Part shown: one piece after another, positions 29,101 through 44,100 of the stretch | How the letters are laid out: each line of letters starts with the position of its first letter | How positions within the stretch are numbered: the stretch's first letter is position 1 | Assembly: GCA_034440635.1 (NCBI GenBank) | Contig: JAOTON010000046.1 | Coordinates: forward strand, 744,001-808,000 | Direction: 5' to 3' | Length of the DNA: 64,000 bases | Origin: Lepas anatifera | Lineage: Eukaryota > Arthropoda > Thecostraca > Lepadidae | Position numbers and translations under genes: made by a program | Notes under the pieces: generated by a model | Told to the model about the DNA's origin: nothing | Seen by the model: the letters and a program-made list of their open reading frames with translations, nothing else | Database searches by the model: none

Positions 29101-32100
29101 ATATAATAATAAGAGAGAGGGAGACATAGAAAGAACCCAAAGTTCCATTTTCTATGAACATGTTACTATGTGCAAACAAGACAGGCTACAGCACCTAGCA
29201 ATGCATTGGGGAGTTCAGTAAGATATTGCTCTGGTTTGATGTTGTATGACCAATATGATTGGGCACTATTCATCACAGATGCTCAGCAACTGGTTTGGTT
29301 GCATAAATGCTATGTGAACAAGTCCGGCACACACCCGCAAAATGGCCGAGGCCTTCGACGTGCCCAAAACCACCACCACACACACTCGTTAATTCAGAAA
29401 GAAAGAAATCCAAGTCCAAGACTTGTACCAATTGACGTAAGGGAAGTTTGAGATTGGTTTTGGATGAAATCATTGTCTGTGGGCTATTCCTGCCCCCTCC
29501 AGGAAAGACTTTGGCAGTAAAGATGCGAGGTTTTCTTGGCTATAAACTATCCTTCATGTATAACACACATTTCAGCACTATTCAGGTGGCTTTTAAAGTG
29601 GTCATACATTTGCGAAATTCGAGATTTCTGTTTTGCTCACATTGTTTGTTTGTTCGTTTCATGTGTTCGTTTCTCATGATGTGGCCGTTTGCCCGCCCCC
29701 TCCAAATCATGCCTGGAACTGCTCTTAAAGTTGCTTGTACGCCCCCCCCAGATAGTTCTTTTTTCCTTCTTGGAGATTTTAACGCACTTGCCCACAAACA
29801 TTCAGAAAAGGAGTCTTGCACGGAAAGCCTTGCCTTTGTATCAAAGCTCACTTACTTTCTTCTTATGAAATATTTCTCTAACTACTGACTCGCTGTTTAA
29901 CTTATTATATCCTGAAGGTTTTGAAACTATTCATCCCTTACTGTAGCCTGCCCCTAATTTATGCCTCACCTTCCATCTTGATACCTAATGTTCACCACCA
30001 CAACCCCCCCCCAACCCAATACTTTTTGGCCGGCGACAAGGTTGCGCCGGGTGTGACCCCGCCAGGTTGCCAGTGTATGAACTCTGTCGCCGTTATAGGA
30101 GTAATCCTGACCCGGGTCTGTGCCGCAGGTTGGCGTTATACGTCTACGAATATCTACTTCATGTTGGGGCACAGAAGGCAGCACAGACTTTTCTGTCAGA
30201 GGTAAGATGTGTTCCACACTGGTTCTTCAGTGTTGAGCCGTCAGTTGTACGTTTATAAAATGTTGGTGAACATTTTCCGTATGTGATGTTGTTGGGTATT
30301 GATACGGTATATGCAGCTTGGGACTTGGTTTTGAATTTAACACGTGCCCCACCCAATTCTGAAATGGCGCAGATAAACCTAACTCAGGCCTGTTTTAGGT
30401 TATACTATCACTCATTAGTAGATAATTAATTGTTTTGGTCATTTTACCACTGTCCTAAGGCTTCCTTTGTATGCATCGCTGGAGTGCTCATCCTGCTGCT
30501 GTAATTTCGGGCTAAGCTGCGAACTTTGATTCAGGTAGAAAATACAGTGGCTACTGGGGCCATGACCTTGTTCTTGTACCCTTTTTTAAACACCACTGCA
30601 TTATTTCGTAGCGAGAAGTGGTATCCCGATTTTGTGTTACAGCAGCAAAGGTTTCGAGTGACTTGTGCCCACTCCCAATAGGCGTGAATATTTGTCTCCA
30701 TTTTTTTCTGTATCAGGTATCAAGGAAGGGAAGGGGTACCCTTTAGAGTTCACATTATCACTTCTATAGATCGAAATGACACTTTCGCTTTCTTTCTTGG
30801 GCACAGCTGTTCTATTTTTGGAATGATGTGACTAGTTAGGAGTTCATTACAGCCTTCAGGAAAGGACACAATACCTCTTAAAGAGCAAGGAGCAGGTATG
30901 CGGCTATTTCGACTTAAAACGGCACTGGTCCCCAGAGGGCAATCATTGAAAGGGCCGAAGATCAAAGGGCTGAACTGGGGACCAGCAATGGGCTTCAGCT
31001 TGTATGTTGAAAGTGCCCTGCATAGCAGTCTTGATCTTTAGAAACATATGCACTCCTTCAGCTTGATTTCTAGTAGAAACAGACCCAGATTTCATTTTTT
31101 AAGTTCCCTTCACTTCCTTTTCTCATCAGAAGTTTATTCAAGTCCATTGTTGCTTCGCTTGTGAAATCTAGCTCTCGTCCCAGGGTGCGAGGATGAATAG
31201 GTTTTTAAGTTTTGAACTAGTTTTTTAGACAATCTTTTTAGGCCAAAAGTTTTCTGAATATTTTGGATGGCGCCTGTCTCCGGTAAGACCCCTGAGAACT
31301 TCAAATTTATTCTGTAGATGCGGGTCACAATTTCATTTGCTAAAAAACCTTGTTTCTTGCCCGTTCTTAACGGGCAAGAAACAAGATAGAAGTTTTTACC
31401 CGTGAAAGAAAGAGGGGACCGGGTGGCCTAGTGGCTTCATTGCCCGTTCTCAGGTCGGATAGCATGGATTAACGTGGGTTCAATCCCCACGGCGGGAAAC
31501 CGCCTTCCATGTCCGATCTGACCCGGCAGAGGAGGTTCGTAAACACTCACTCCAATTCTCCTGGTAATTGGGCAGGTTTGCCTGTTGGGAGTGGCCCTAA
31601 TAAAAGAAAAGTGGAATTCCATTCTTTCTTTACTCGATGTGATGAAGCGTCCAGCGTGAAATATTACCAATGTTGGCCAATACGTATTTTATATTCTTTT
31701 CTTTTTCATCGTGTGAGGATGCCAACAAAAACCACCTTTAAAACGCTGGTTTTGATGTCATTGTACTCGTGTTGTCATTTGCATTCAATTGATATGCATA
31801 ATGACCATATTCGGTCAGATGGCGAACTTGACCGGCCCTTTGGCTGTACTATTTTTCAGTCGGATGTTAAAATAAAACAGAGTGTGCGCCTGTCCCCGAC
31901 CCTTGCAACGAAAAGCATGATCCGGATGCTGTCTTCAACTTGAGTCTTGATCGAACTTTTGTACCTCTCTTCGCATCAGCTAGTTGAGCGTTTCTCAACC
32001 ATGAGACTCCCATCTTAAACTCCCTTGTTTTCCTTTGCCCCCGGGAACTGGCAAAACCGTTAATGGGGTCTGGGTGGCGCAGTGGGTTAACGCCGGCGCT

Positions 32101-35100
32101 CGGCTCGGCCTATGACATTCTGTATGTGAAGGGTGTGGTGGGTTCGAGCCCACCCAGGGGCAGAATTTGGCGCCCTGCCCTAGCTTAAGCCCGATGCAAT
32201 ATGGCCTCAGCGGTTAATGCCTTGTCAAACCCCCAAACAATTATAAAGCCGCCTAGTGATAAGTGGCGCATCACTCACCCGTAGGCGGCAGGTGTCACTG
32301 TCACGGATCACTCCCAGTCCGAGTCGAGGCTGCATTTAGTAAACCCTTGATTCTAATCCCACCAATGGAAATACAGAGAAGTAAAAAAGGAACTATTCGT
32401 ATTAGCGTTAATCTGCAGCACCCTGTCATCTCGGCAGTACACAGTACTGCCGAGATTGTTGTACACAACAGTACACATCACTGCTGGTATGCTGTACACA
32501 GCAGTAGAGTACACAGCACTGCTAAGAACCCTCTATCGCATTGTCGTCCCAGCTCGGGCACGGCAAGGCACAGACTCGAGCTCCGATAGAATAAGCTGCT
32601 TTAAGCAGCTGACTAGACCGTTTGATCCTGTCCGTTACGCACGAGACCTTTATTTCAGCTCTGTTGGAAGACCAGGCGGAATCAGTGGCAAATCAAGGAT
32701 TTTGTACGGGGGGGGCTTGGGGAGGGAACATATTTATGGGAGAAGGGAGTGCCACTGTTTCACTTGGGGAGTTTCGAATGTCTGGGAGCGCCTGCCAGGC
32801 CCCAGTTTTCTGCGTTTCTGGGGAGGAGGGGGGGCTGTGAGGATTTGAAAATGGCAGGCCACACTGTTTCACGAACAATTCAGAACGGTGGGCGACATTA
32901 CAGGGACCTGTCTGTCGCGTAAAAAGTGCTGCTGATATCATGACTGCAGTGGCCGCCCGGTGAAGCCTGTGACTGAAGTGGGGGCTCCGGCAGACGAGGA
33001 GGGGACAGCGGACGACAGTGAAGGGCCGGCTAACCGTGGAGAGTTGGGCCTGTGACTGTATTAAGGGTGGGTTATGTATCAGAAGGACACCACCTGCACA
33101 GTTCGCCTCAGTCTGGAGATAGAGCGGCCAGTGCTGAAGTGGCGGCAGCGATCGAGAGTGGAGCGGCAGACTACGATTGTTAGGGGAGGGGGTTAAGCAT
33201 GGTGAATTTGGCAGCAGGGATGTTATCGGTAGGCTGAGAGCAGAACAAGGCGCATCTGCCGGGGTCACTCGCTAACGGCAAGTTTGTGCGGCGTATTCTG
33301 CGCTCACAGCCACACGGCTGTGTGCCTGTGCCCAGCAGGGACATCCTGATGAACACCAAAATGTGTGCTGAGGCCGTTAGTTTCAGGGAATCGTGAGGTC
33401 TGGTAACGTCGGATATCTGTTGAAGATATCGACTCAATACCACCTGACGGACCTATCTCAAACACCAGTCCTGTGTGTTTTGACGACAAAAGGCTAGTCC
33501 CATTTGGTATTGGCTGTCTTCTCTCCAGTGGCGCGGCTCAGTGTCTCACTCACCTCACCTGGCTTCCTAGCCGGCGGTAGCCACTCCGTTTCGGGTTGGG
33601 CATCCATACCCGAATGGTACATGGCCACAGATCAGACGTGAGAGCTGCCGAGCTCTCCCAGGTGGTTGTACCCATTGGCTGGAACGGATCTCCAGGTAGA
33701 AGTCGCGTCAGTGCATGTGCGTGGTGTCTGGGCAGTGACGGTGACGGAGCCGGAGCAGCTCCGAGCTGGCTGGTGCCGCCTGTTCCGACGGTGTTTGTTC
33801 GGACGCAAGGCCGCGGGGCGCGTGCGGCCCAGCCGTCTCGGCCGGCACGCACGGTCGCCGCCTGGCCCGTTTTTCCCCGCCTGCTCGCCGCTGCCACCAC
33901 TTTTTCTGGCGCCGTCCATCCCGGCCATCCGCTTCGTGCCCCTCTCTCTTTTACTGTCTACCGCTTTCACTCTCGGCGTCTACCTACCTCCTTCCTGCCA
34001 TTTTACATTTCTCGGCCTATCGTCTCGGGTGGTTACTCGCCCCCAATCGCCGGTCCATTCGCCGCTCGGTTGTAGCTTCGACGTAGCAATCGGTAGTCTT
34101 GGGACCGGGTGACCTGAGCATTTTGTCCATGTGCTTGCACGAGCCGCCCCTGTTAGTTGCTGCGTGTCAATTTCCGAGCTCTCATTCACACCGTAAATGA
34201 AAAACAGAACTCCCTGAAGGCCATTTAACCTCTTTGTTTTGAGGGGAGTTCTGGGAGCTCTGGTTCCGGAGGTTTTACCCAGAAGAGGGTGAGCGGCACC
34301 AGACTGACTGTCGCGAAGTGGCTCTATTCTTCGCAACTTGTCCAGCAGTGCATTGACAATCACTTCCTTTGAGGTGTGTGTGATATAGCCAAGCCGCCGA
34401 AAGCGCCCTAAAACACCAATGCACACTCCTTCGAGGTGTAAAAGGTGCCGTCTCGCAAGCATTAAATTAGATCATAGTCGGATCCAGGACCGCCGATGGG
34501 GGGCACCTTTCGGGGAGGGGGAGGCGCCATCCGGTAAGCGCCATCCGGTTCCGCCACCGGCAAAACCTATCAGGTGGGCGCACTATGGTGGGCGCCGAAT
34601 TTTGCATCCTGGAGGGAAGGGGGGTGGGAAGTGACATTTCAGGGGGGCGCCATAACCATTTCAGGGTGCGCCTTGGGTCGATGGGGGGCATGTTGTGCCC
34701 CGCTTTGCCCCTGGATCCGCCTATGAATTAGATTATTAATACTGTTATTGATGGTGTGATCATTCCCATTACTCTTGAGATTGACTGTGGAAAGTGAACC
34801 TTGCTGATGCTTTTATACGGCTACCCCTATCACGAATCATGAAAGTTGACATGACATGACGAGATATCACAGCATTGCATTGTGGTCTGGCACTTTGGTT
34901 TAATATGATTTGACTAAAGAAAAAAATGTTTTACGATGCGAATAAGTTGAAATCCTCTTCCCAGCTAAGGGTAGTTGGCGTCTGATGTTTTCCAGTTTTA
35001 ACTTCATGGCATTCCCATAACTTGTGTGATTCACTTACCGCTTTCAAGATTGTTCGCAAGCAAATTTGTGTTTTTGGCAAAATCTGGACCGGCTTGCAGG

Positions 35101-38100
35101 CATCTTTCCCCGATCTCGAGTACTGTTTTTTGTGGGAAATTTATGCCATATGCATGCAATGGAAGCCCTTCACTTGTTGCATTCGAGAAAGTCCAGGCCC
35201 TACTTAGCTGCGTGTTGTATTATTCTCATGTCTACTTATTGTTCCCATACTCCTAACAACGGGCTTGCATCTGGGAATATTCTCAAAGGGGGCTCAATTT
35301 GGCATGGGACACATTTCACCGCACACAAATCCGAACAATAGATGCTCGTAAGGGAGCTGCTGGATGAAAACCGTGTTCGAAAAACGTGTTTGGAGTCCGA
35401 CGGACCTTTGATATGTCCTTTTTCTCTGAAACTGGCGCGTGGCGGAAACATCGCCCTTTGCACCGTTCCGGTAGTGTTGAGCCAGACGTTATTTTTTAAT
35501 TCAAATGTCCTCCTCTCCTTTCGCTAACATTGTGTATCGATATTGGATAAATTGTCTTCTTCATTACTTTTCTGCAATGGTTTGCCTGTTCTTAAAGCCA
35601 GAGGTGTTGTTTGAAAACGTCATGATTTCCACTGTTAAAATTAGAATGTCTTACGTTATCTTTTTTCACCATGCTTCCAACAATTTTCACGGACGAATGT
35701 TTGCAGAATAAGCCGAAAGCGCTCCGACAATAACCTCACAGCGAGTGGAGAAATCACTCCATTTTGGTTGTTTTCATTTTTGCAGTCGATCTAACAAGCG
35801 AAACTGGCCCAGAAGAATTGTCCGTCTCGTTAAAGGGAATGGAACACTTTGTCGAAATTCTACAAAGAACAATTTAAGAACAAGGGAGGTCTGAAAATCA
35901 GAAAACAACATTTTCCCCCCACTTCCATAGGCTAAAAACAGAAATATCTCCTCTTTTCTATCAATAAGTGACGTCATCAAAATGACACTTTTAATAATCA
36001 GTGAAATCCCAAATCTTGATCATAGACACGCTGTAAAAGCCCATTCACAGCGTTTCCGCGTGACACAATTTGTGTGCAGTACAAGAAGTACTAGTGCAAA
36101 AACTGAATGTTAGATGTCGTGGCGGCAGCCACGTTTATTGAGTGGTCAAACGATAATACACATTTCTGATGTAAATAAACAATTTCAGAGTTAGATTTTG
36201 ACAAAAACAATTGATACTTGTTCCGACAAGTCCGAGGGAGGAACAATGTGATGTGTTACAGCCTTCAAGGTATTTCCTTCAAGGTTTGAAATAAGCCAAT
36301 AAGCCCCTTTACTTTGAAATTTTAAGCTGGCGGAAATTTTATATCGAGAGCTTTGGGTGAAATTAAATATGTCAATTGTGGTTTCTCAACACGCTCTACA
36401 AAAACTGCTATCTCAGTTCAAAACCCATTATAAAAGTGGGGCACTCCCTTTAATGGGCAGATTTCTGTGGGCCATGGCGTACACTGTGACTGCTTAACCG
36501 AAATACCTTGTGCTGCGCTTCCGTTTATGCAAAACTAAGCTATGGGATCACTTCGGTGCGCTCCGTTGCCTGCGGTATTACGGAGTTGAACACGCTCCTC
36601 TTCCCCAACTCACAAATTTTTCTGGCTCATGTCATTTCAGGTGAGCTACTCAACAAGGTCACGCGGCCCGACCCCAAAACCCTAGAACACCAGTTTGAAG
36701 CTATGTCAAAGGAACATCTACCAACCGATCAGTTATAAGCGTTCATTATTTAGTGGGGTCATTGACGTCTACAAGTCGACTATATCCAGATTTTCGTACT
36801 GTCGGTAACTAAGTTGTGGGCCAATTTTTTGGTCACACCGCTATAAGTTATGGGCAGAATAGAATGAGTTCACTTTCAGTAGATGCGGACTAGATTCAGT
36901 TGGAAATCGTCACACCATGTATTTTTTGCCCGCACCTGAATATGAAGTTGAGTGTTTGAACATCTGACCTCTCAGAAGCGACTTCATCTGACTGGCTATA
37001 ATTATTTTTCCAATAGTTTTGCACTCAATCGAGACAGAGCTTCTATTTTGATGTCATTGTGCCTGTATTGCCACTGTAAGTCCAATGATGTACGGCAGGG
37101 CCATACCAAGTCAACATGTGACTTTGTCCTGGCTTAAGGTCATGCCATTTTAGTAGTCTCAGTTACCATGGTCATATTAACCCGCGCCCCGGTGGGCCTC
37201 CGAGCCACCCTCGCCTGGTGGGGGAGGAGTGTTTGAACACCCCCCGTCGAACTCGGCCCCTATGCGAGATAGCGAGGAAACGTGAGCGCTGGTGTATAGC
37301 CCATACAAATTCATGAAGAAACTATACTAGTCCCTTTTTGGCTTAGATCAATATTGAGGTCATGGCAGGTCAAAGAAGGTGGTATTTTGAGTAGAGTTCT
37401 TGGGCTTTAGCATCTGTCAGAGTTGAGTTGGAATCATTTTTAAGCACCATTCGCTTCCTCTCGTCGAGGTGAATCGAGTAATGTATAATATGACCATACT
37501 AGGTCAAAACACAAAAATGACCTGACCTCAGGCCAGATCAAGATCACTTTAACCTAGCAAAGTCAATATGCATATCAGTGGACCCGCAGTAGCAATCCAA
37601 ACGCAATTATATCAAAATAAAAGCTGTATCATCATTTCATGCAAAGTTATTGACCTAAGTCTAAAAACTGCGAGTAAGTAGAAACTGTATATCAAGTCTG
37701 AAAGGGTTAATACACTATTTGCTTTTCCACGATAGAAGGATTATATTTATGCGTACAGGTTCGCCCTAGCTCACCTGCGTTAGAATTAACAGGAAAAAAT
37801 CTGCAATACCGTGTGCTAGTTCTATGAAGCCTTCTTTGAACTGTGGCGATCGATATATTGATATGACCGTAAAATAATTTTTTTATAATTTATCTTCATC
37901 TCGACAAGAGCCTTTGAACTTCACCAGTATTTCTTCTTAAGCTCTTCCATTAAATGAGATAGGCATGGGGACTGGTGAAAACGGAGACGCATCCCGCCAG
38001 GGACCCCAGCGGGGCACGAGTTAAGGCAAGAGCACGGTATAGAAACATCGCTCGACGGTACATCTGACCCTCCGCACTAATCATTTGAAACTTTCTCCAT

Positions 38101-41100
38101 CGCCCTCAACGCAGACTTGAACACCTGAAGACGACATGGTTTTGCCAAGTGATAGAGCATGCCGGTAAACCACTCGCCCGATGTAAACCACTCCCAGACG
38201 TGACCTTTCGACAGTCGACAGCCTCCTCCGCTGCTGGCCACGTGACCATTGCCAATCATGACAATGTGATGTAATGGTAACGTCACGTTGCAGATACAAA
38301 TTTTTCTACCCGGGCCTCTGTGAAAACTATGCGCTGAACATAACTTTGGTACTGGCGGCCATAAAGGCGTTTACTTGCTTTATATTCTGTAATTTCAAGC
38401 GTGAAATGTATTTTGATACATGGCTCGAAAAATAACTGAAATCGATAAGTGTCTTTTTGGTCCCGATAGCAGCTTCTTTTAGCCGAAATACCTGAGATGG
38501 GTTCGTTTTTATTGGCGGACTGACTGAAGAGGTTTATCGCCACACGAAGTATTACCACATGGGACGCCGATTTCACGCCACGCCAGTTGTTATGGTTTTA
38601 GCCTGTAGCACAGGGAGGTTGAAAAAATAGATACTGGGCTTGTGTGCCATTTTCGCCAGAAACTGAGCCAAATTCATTATTTGCAATAAAGACTGTCCCT
38701 AAAACCACTCCAGTCTGGAAGTGCACCAGGGTGCCACAGTCCCTTTAGATATCGTATCATGATTTATATAGCGATGTTTTCTTATTCTGGTTTAAATCGT
38801 TGTATTTGGATCAAAATATCGACAGTAGTGGTGCCGTGCATTTCGACAGTATTGGGCTGATCTCCGTGTGAGCTTGTAGACATGAACACAAGCATGTGAA
38901 ATATGACAGGTTGTCATCTGGCATCGCAGGCTTGAATTTGTGAAAATGATTGGGGCTGCCCAAACATGAAACGTTACCAATAAACACCATATCAGAAGCT
39001 GGTGGTATAATATAAAACGTGTGTAAGCCGTCCTGCGGACATTTTCAATTGCCTTAACAGTTTTTTGAAGTCCATAGAATGAAGAAAAACATGAAAATCT
39101 AAATAGACATTTGAACACTATTTCGACATTTCATTCGAGGTGCCCGGACATCCCCAAAGAGAAATAAATTCGCACCCACATCTGGCATTATTTTCATGAT
39201 CTGAGGACACATTACCGCCGGGTTAGCAGCACACAGCCAGACATGTGGCCTTCCAAAATGACTATGGCCCCAAAAGGGCCCGAAGAACACGAACAAGTGA
39301 TTGATGGACAACAACCTCGGTTTCCGGGGTCGCGCATTTTTGTTCCTCCGCAGTTTTTGGACAGTTGTCTCCTTTTCAAATGGATAACTGCGCCGCCACC
39401 TTGAAACAGCTTCCCGGGGGTGAGAAAGTGCAGCCACAAGCGTTTATCCACGGTGGTGCCCCCGGAGTGCGACGCAGTGTGGTGTGAAGGTGATGAGTTG
39501 TGACTGAGTGCCCTCAACCTTTCGACCTCATCCAGGATGACATTCTCAATGCTGCAATCGCGCAGCCAAGAGGGAAGCCCCAGTTTCCATGTCGCTTAGT
39601 CCAGGAGTCGTGGAAAAACTAGAGTTTAAACTTTGAAGTGTTGGCATGGTATATTGTTCTAACGACTTCATGTGATAGCGTATCCTAGGAGGAAGGTGTT
39701 AATTAATTCATAATTTATCGTGTATGCCAAACCCTCTTTTGGCATGTCCTGACACAATGAAAATAACTCCCGGGAATCGCATGACGTTACGCATCGTCGT
39801 CTTCGGCTCTCTAAGCTAACGTCGGAAACGACTTCTACTCCGGTCGACCCCTCCCCGGGAAGTCACGTGGTACGAGGACCATTAGTGAGCATGGCAACGT
39901 GACGCGGTGTTCAATCCCCGCTACGGAGCCACGTTTTTCTGGCCTGTACCTGTTAAACAACTATTTGCCAAGCGCGACTTTGGTACTGGCGACTATACAT
40001 GCATATAACCTGCTTTGATAACTAGTTTCAAACATGCAACTTTTGATATTTCAAGACCAATAACAACAATTGAGACAGTACCTATTTGGATCTTAGTACT
40101 TGTCTCGTTTTGCTAAAAATGCTTCATTTGTAGTTGTATTTATTTGTAGCGCAAATAAAGCGATTTATTTGCATCACAACGGATTACCAGATGATGACGT
40201 CACATCGATGTGGAGGTGTTTTATGTTGAGTAAATGAAAATTTAACAAAACGAAATACTGCGCTTATATGCAAATTCTTCAGCAGAAATAATGCCATTTT
40301 TGTGATTTTCAACAAACAAAAACGCTCTTTAAGTTTGTACTTTGTGCTATGGAGGGAACTTTGCCGCCCCGGTAGTTCAATTGGTAGAGATTTGGGCTCC
40401 GGCCCGCAGCTTAGAAACATGCAGTGGCAGTGCTTGTCCAGGCTTGGGATCGGTTCCCCTGAGACGCTCCGGCGCTCAATAGTTTACCCGACGTACAGGT
40501 CGGCTGGCAACTGATTGGTGAGAGGGTGACCTGAGCGGGGCGGCCGTCCCTGTGCTTTATGGGACGTTAAACATTGGCTTCTAAATTGACCCTTCATCGC
40601 GGGAGTTGCTCGTTCGGATGGTGGGGCCGGGGTCTCAGTGACAAGTCCATTGATGACTAGTGAGGCTTCGACTGCAATATCCGAACTTGCAGCAAGTTGG
40701 GCAAAATTTATAAGAAAAGAAGAAACAACTTCAACAGATTTGTGGGGTTAATTACTAATTTAAAGCTCATTTTCTGCCAGGGGCGGACGCAGACCCGAGA
40801 GTTTTGGGGGGCCAAACCCATGTCTGCCTCTCCTCCTGGGGGGGGTGGGTGCGAATATTTTTTTGCTCTACAGACCTAGTGTAAAAACACCTTTTTCAGT
40901 GCTCGACAGACCTAGTATAAGCTACCTCTCCAAAGTGCATGATCGCTCTCCCGGGGGGGACCGAAGATTTTTTGCTCTACAGACCTAGTGTAAACACGTT
41001 TTTTTCGAAAAATTTTCCGGCGTTTAGGGAGCCAAAAGATAGTTTGTCCCCCTTCCAGTGCTTTGAGGGGGAGGGCATGGCCGGAATGCCCCCCCTGCGT

Positions 41101-44100
41101 CCGCCAATGTTTTCTGCCATGCATGCATTTCACGTCTCAGGAAACGGGAATAGCTGAGACGAACATTAGTTTTCTCAAGTTGGGAAAGTTCGGGACACCT
41201 TAGTGCCTCGTGCACTGATTATGACAATTGAACGCGTCGAAGGCTCTCGCCGAGTTTATAGGATGAATTGTTTTTCTCTGAAGTTGGATTTGTAAGGGTG
41301 ATAACCAGTGGTGCAGAGGGATCATCGTAACCTTTGACGTTGACCTCAACTCTGAATAAACGGAATCAGGACGCAATGTCACGATATGTACATTTCCTGC
41401 AGCGTCTTGCAATTGTAAAAACTGGGTCTACTGACCATTATATTAGGAAAAGAAGTAGCGTGACCCGGGGCAGTGACCGTTGCGAAAGGTAGTTAGTATT
41501 TTTTAATTTGTCCCCCACTGCTATGGCTGTTCCGTGCGCTCGACCGTTATCAAAATGTTATCAGCCGGCATAATCCATTGTATATGAAGTCACTCTATAA
41601 CGCACGTGTAATCGTGAATGTAAGTACATGTTCGAAAGTGAGACAGACAAATGTGCAGCTACTGATTGACGTGCCCATAAATTATCTCAAACTCCAGGTG
41701 GTTAGCTTTTTCAAACTCGCACATTTTTCTTCCAACTTGTGCAAACAGGCTTGGGGAGTGGCGTTGGGGAGGCATTTAGCATCCTTCCTCTGAGACCTAT
41801 TAGGGAAGATACCAGCCACGCGTCTTCCCTTCTCAAGTGGAGTTAGCTATATTGGAATCCAGACATTTGGAAAGCTGAATTATGTGCAACATTTTCTTGG
41901 TTTAGGGGCTTCAGTTCCGTCATTTACCTTAGATTCCAGTAAAACGTCTGTAGGAGCGAAAACCTAGTGGGCACCTGCTATCGAAAATTGACTGCTGGAA
42001 AAATAGCTTGCGAATGTGAGTGGGGAACACCTGAGAACGTGATTTCCGATTGTTTCGTGTGACATTAGCGTTATTAAAATTAACATTTGTTTCCTAATTT
42101 TTCCTAAAAAAGTTCCCCTGCTTGCTGTTTTTGAAGTACATAAAATATCGTTGTTGACGCCGCACCCGGTGTTGAAGGCTTTGTGTCATTGAGGCTCCCA
42201 ATTTTGGAGCACTGCAGTGCCCGTGCCCCATACACTGCGCCCAAAATTAGAACCCATAATCCCATCCCCTCTGAAGTAGAGAAGCTTCCTCTCGAGTATT
42301 GAAATCACGTGCTCACGTGAGTTGACTTCCCTATAGCCAACATTCATGAGAACGTTTCCCGCTGAAATTCACGTCACTGCTCTACTGGGGGACTTCGTTG
42401 AGTGACTCTGAATTTTCAAGCGAATCTCGTATTTTCGTTGATAAACACCGCACAGGTGCGCATATCAGTCGCAGCGCTATTGGTGATGGCTGCCATGCCT
42501 TCACCGTGTTAGCACACATTGACCTATCAAATCTCAGCACAGTCGCTCCAGTAGTATCTGAAATACCGAAGAATGATACGCACGTCTAGTAAGCCGGTAC
42601 ATGTAGCAAATGCGATCTTGATGCTAGATTAGCTGGAAATACCGTAAATCCTGGCTGGGTCCTATTTCTAGTGTCTGATTCAAAGTGAGTGGCTCAAGTC
42701 TACTCACAGCTTTCCCGTGCACCTGCGCCCAGCGGTTTGACCTGACGTTGAATTACCGTGCACAACTTAACGCCATAGTGCTCCGTGCACACCAATTGCG
42801 GGTGTATTCAAATTAGCTAGAACCGAGTTGCAACGAAATAAGAGCAGAACATGTGATCTTTTAACAGTCCCTTGCTTTTTGTGCGTGTCGCGATGTTGGT
42901 CACGCTCCCGCCCCAGCTTGCATGTTTTCTCAGTATTTGAATTGACGATGTTTTAACCCGATAGAAGGAAGCCCCTCCAAAGTATGATGTATATTTTTAG
43001 AGATATAACTTTTTCATTAGCGTGGTCAGGTCAGGCCGGGCGGGTCCTGTCGCTCTCGTATGAAATTTCATCCACAGGTGATGAGGGGCTTGGTAAACGC
43101 CACGCGCCCGATCGGCAACTTCTTTTGGATAATGATTTAAGGGACCCAACGACACATAAACTGCCAAGGTTATACGGCATCGGAATTGAAGGGGAGGGGA
43201 GTAAGTTAGGCTTTCCTCGTGTTGCATTCGGTAAGGGCGCCGTGCCTGGGTGTGGGAGGCCCCTGTAACAAGGCTGACCTATGACGACGGCCTTTTCCGC
43301 GGCCGCCTCGCACTCAGGAGATTGCGGTACACTGGGAAGTGCTCGCCGCAGCAGTGGAATCAACGCCGTGCCAGCCGGCGCCCCTGTTTGTGGGTGCACG
43401 GGCTTGATCAGCCTTTAACCCTCGCCCTGGTGCGGGGTGTCTGAATAACCCCCGTGCGGGGGGTGTTTGAACACTCCCTCGGGTTTTTCCGACGGCACGA
43501 AAAAACGGTGCCATACTTGTCACACCTTAACCTTGATCAATTCCGCAACTTTCCCCAACATTTTAAGGTTGGGTCATCTCAGGTCAGGTCACCAGTGCAG
43601 ATCAAGTTTTTCCCATTTATTTCCAATGGAGAGGTCATGGTCCGTACTTGACCTTAGGTCATCGATATGAAAAATCCCGGAATACATGTTGTAGCACTCG
43701 GTGGGCCCATTATGCGGTATAAGTTTCAATCTGATAGATTCGCCCATTTCTTACCTATGCCACCTTAAACATTTTTGGAGGTGAGGGCACTTAACCTGCA
43801 CTGGTGACCTGACTGAGATGACCCAACCATAAAATTTTGTGGTAAGTTGCGGGATTGATTAAAGATACGGTGTGAACAGTCTGAAAGCCCGACGTTTGTC
43901 GTGCCGCCGGAAAAGCCCGAGGGGGGGTTGAAGCACCCCTCCCCCACCGGGGCGAGGGTTAAAATGATTCTAACTCAACTCTGTCAGACGCTAGAGCCCA
44001 GAAACTCTTTCTCTAACATGCCACCTTCTTTGACCTAACATAACCTCAATATTGGCCCGAGCCAAGAAGTGATCGATGTAGTTCCTTCATGAATTTGTAT

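Larger units (their letters stand above)
23188..30128 (+). other. Ssdp intron 1 (6.9 kb)
   Basis: Contains a hAT-like MITE (24306-24801), the long-TIR transposon (25104-27370) with a nested element, several copies of an AT-rich interspersed family (about 23560-24190, 24890-25080, 28130-28857), isolated TTAA-MITE right ends (27934-27953, 28832-28857) and a LINE endonuclease-like scrap (29720-29888). No exon recognised. Confidence 0.75.

Noticed and set aside
31410..31590. Functional tRNA genes at the A/B-box sites (31423, 32073, 40370, 59091)
   Set aside because: The heads do not fold into standard tRNA cloverleafs and share SINE-type tails with other copies.
33540..34112. Several overlapping ORFs of 110-160 codons
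   Set aside because: Open on both strands in GC-rich DNA with no conserved motif; kept only as a GC-rich stretch.
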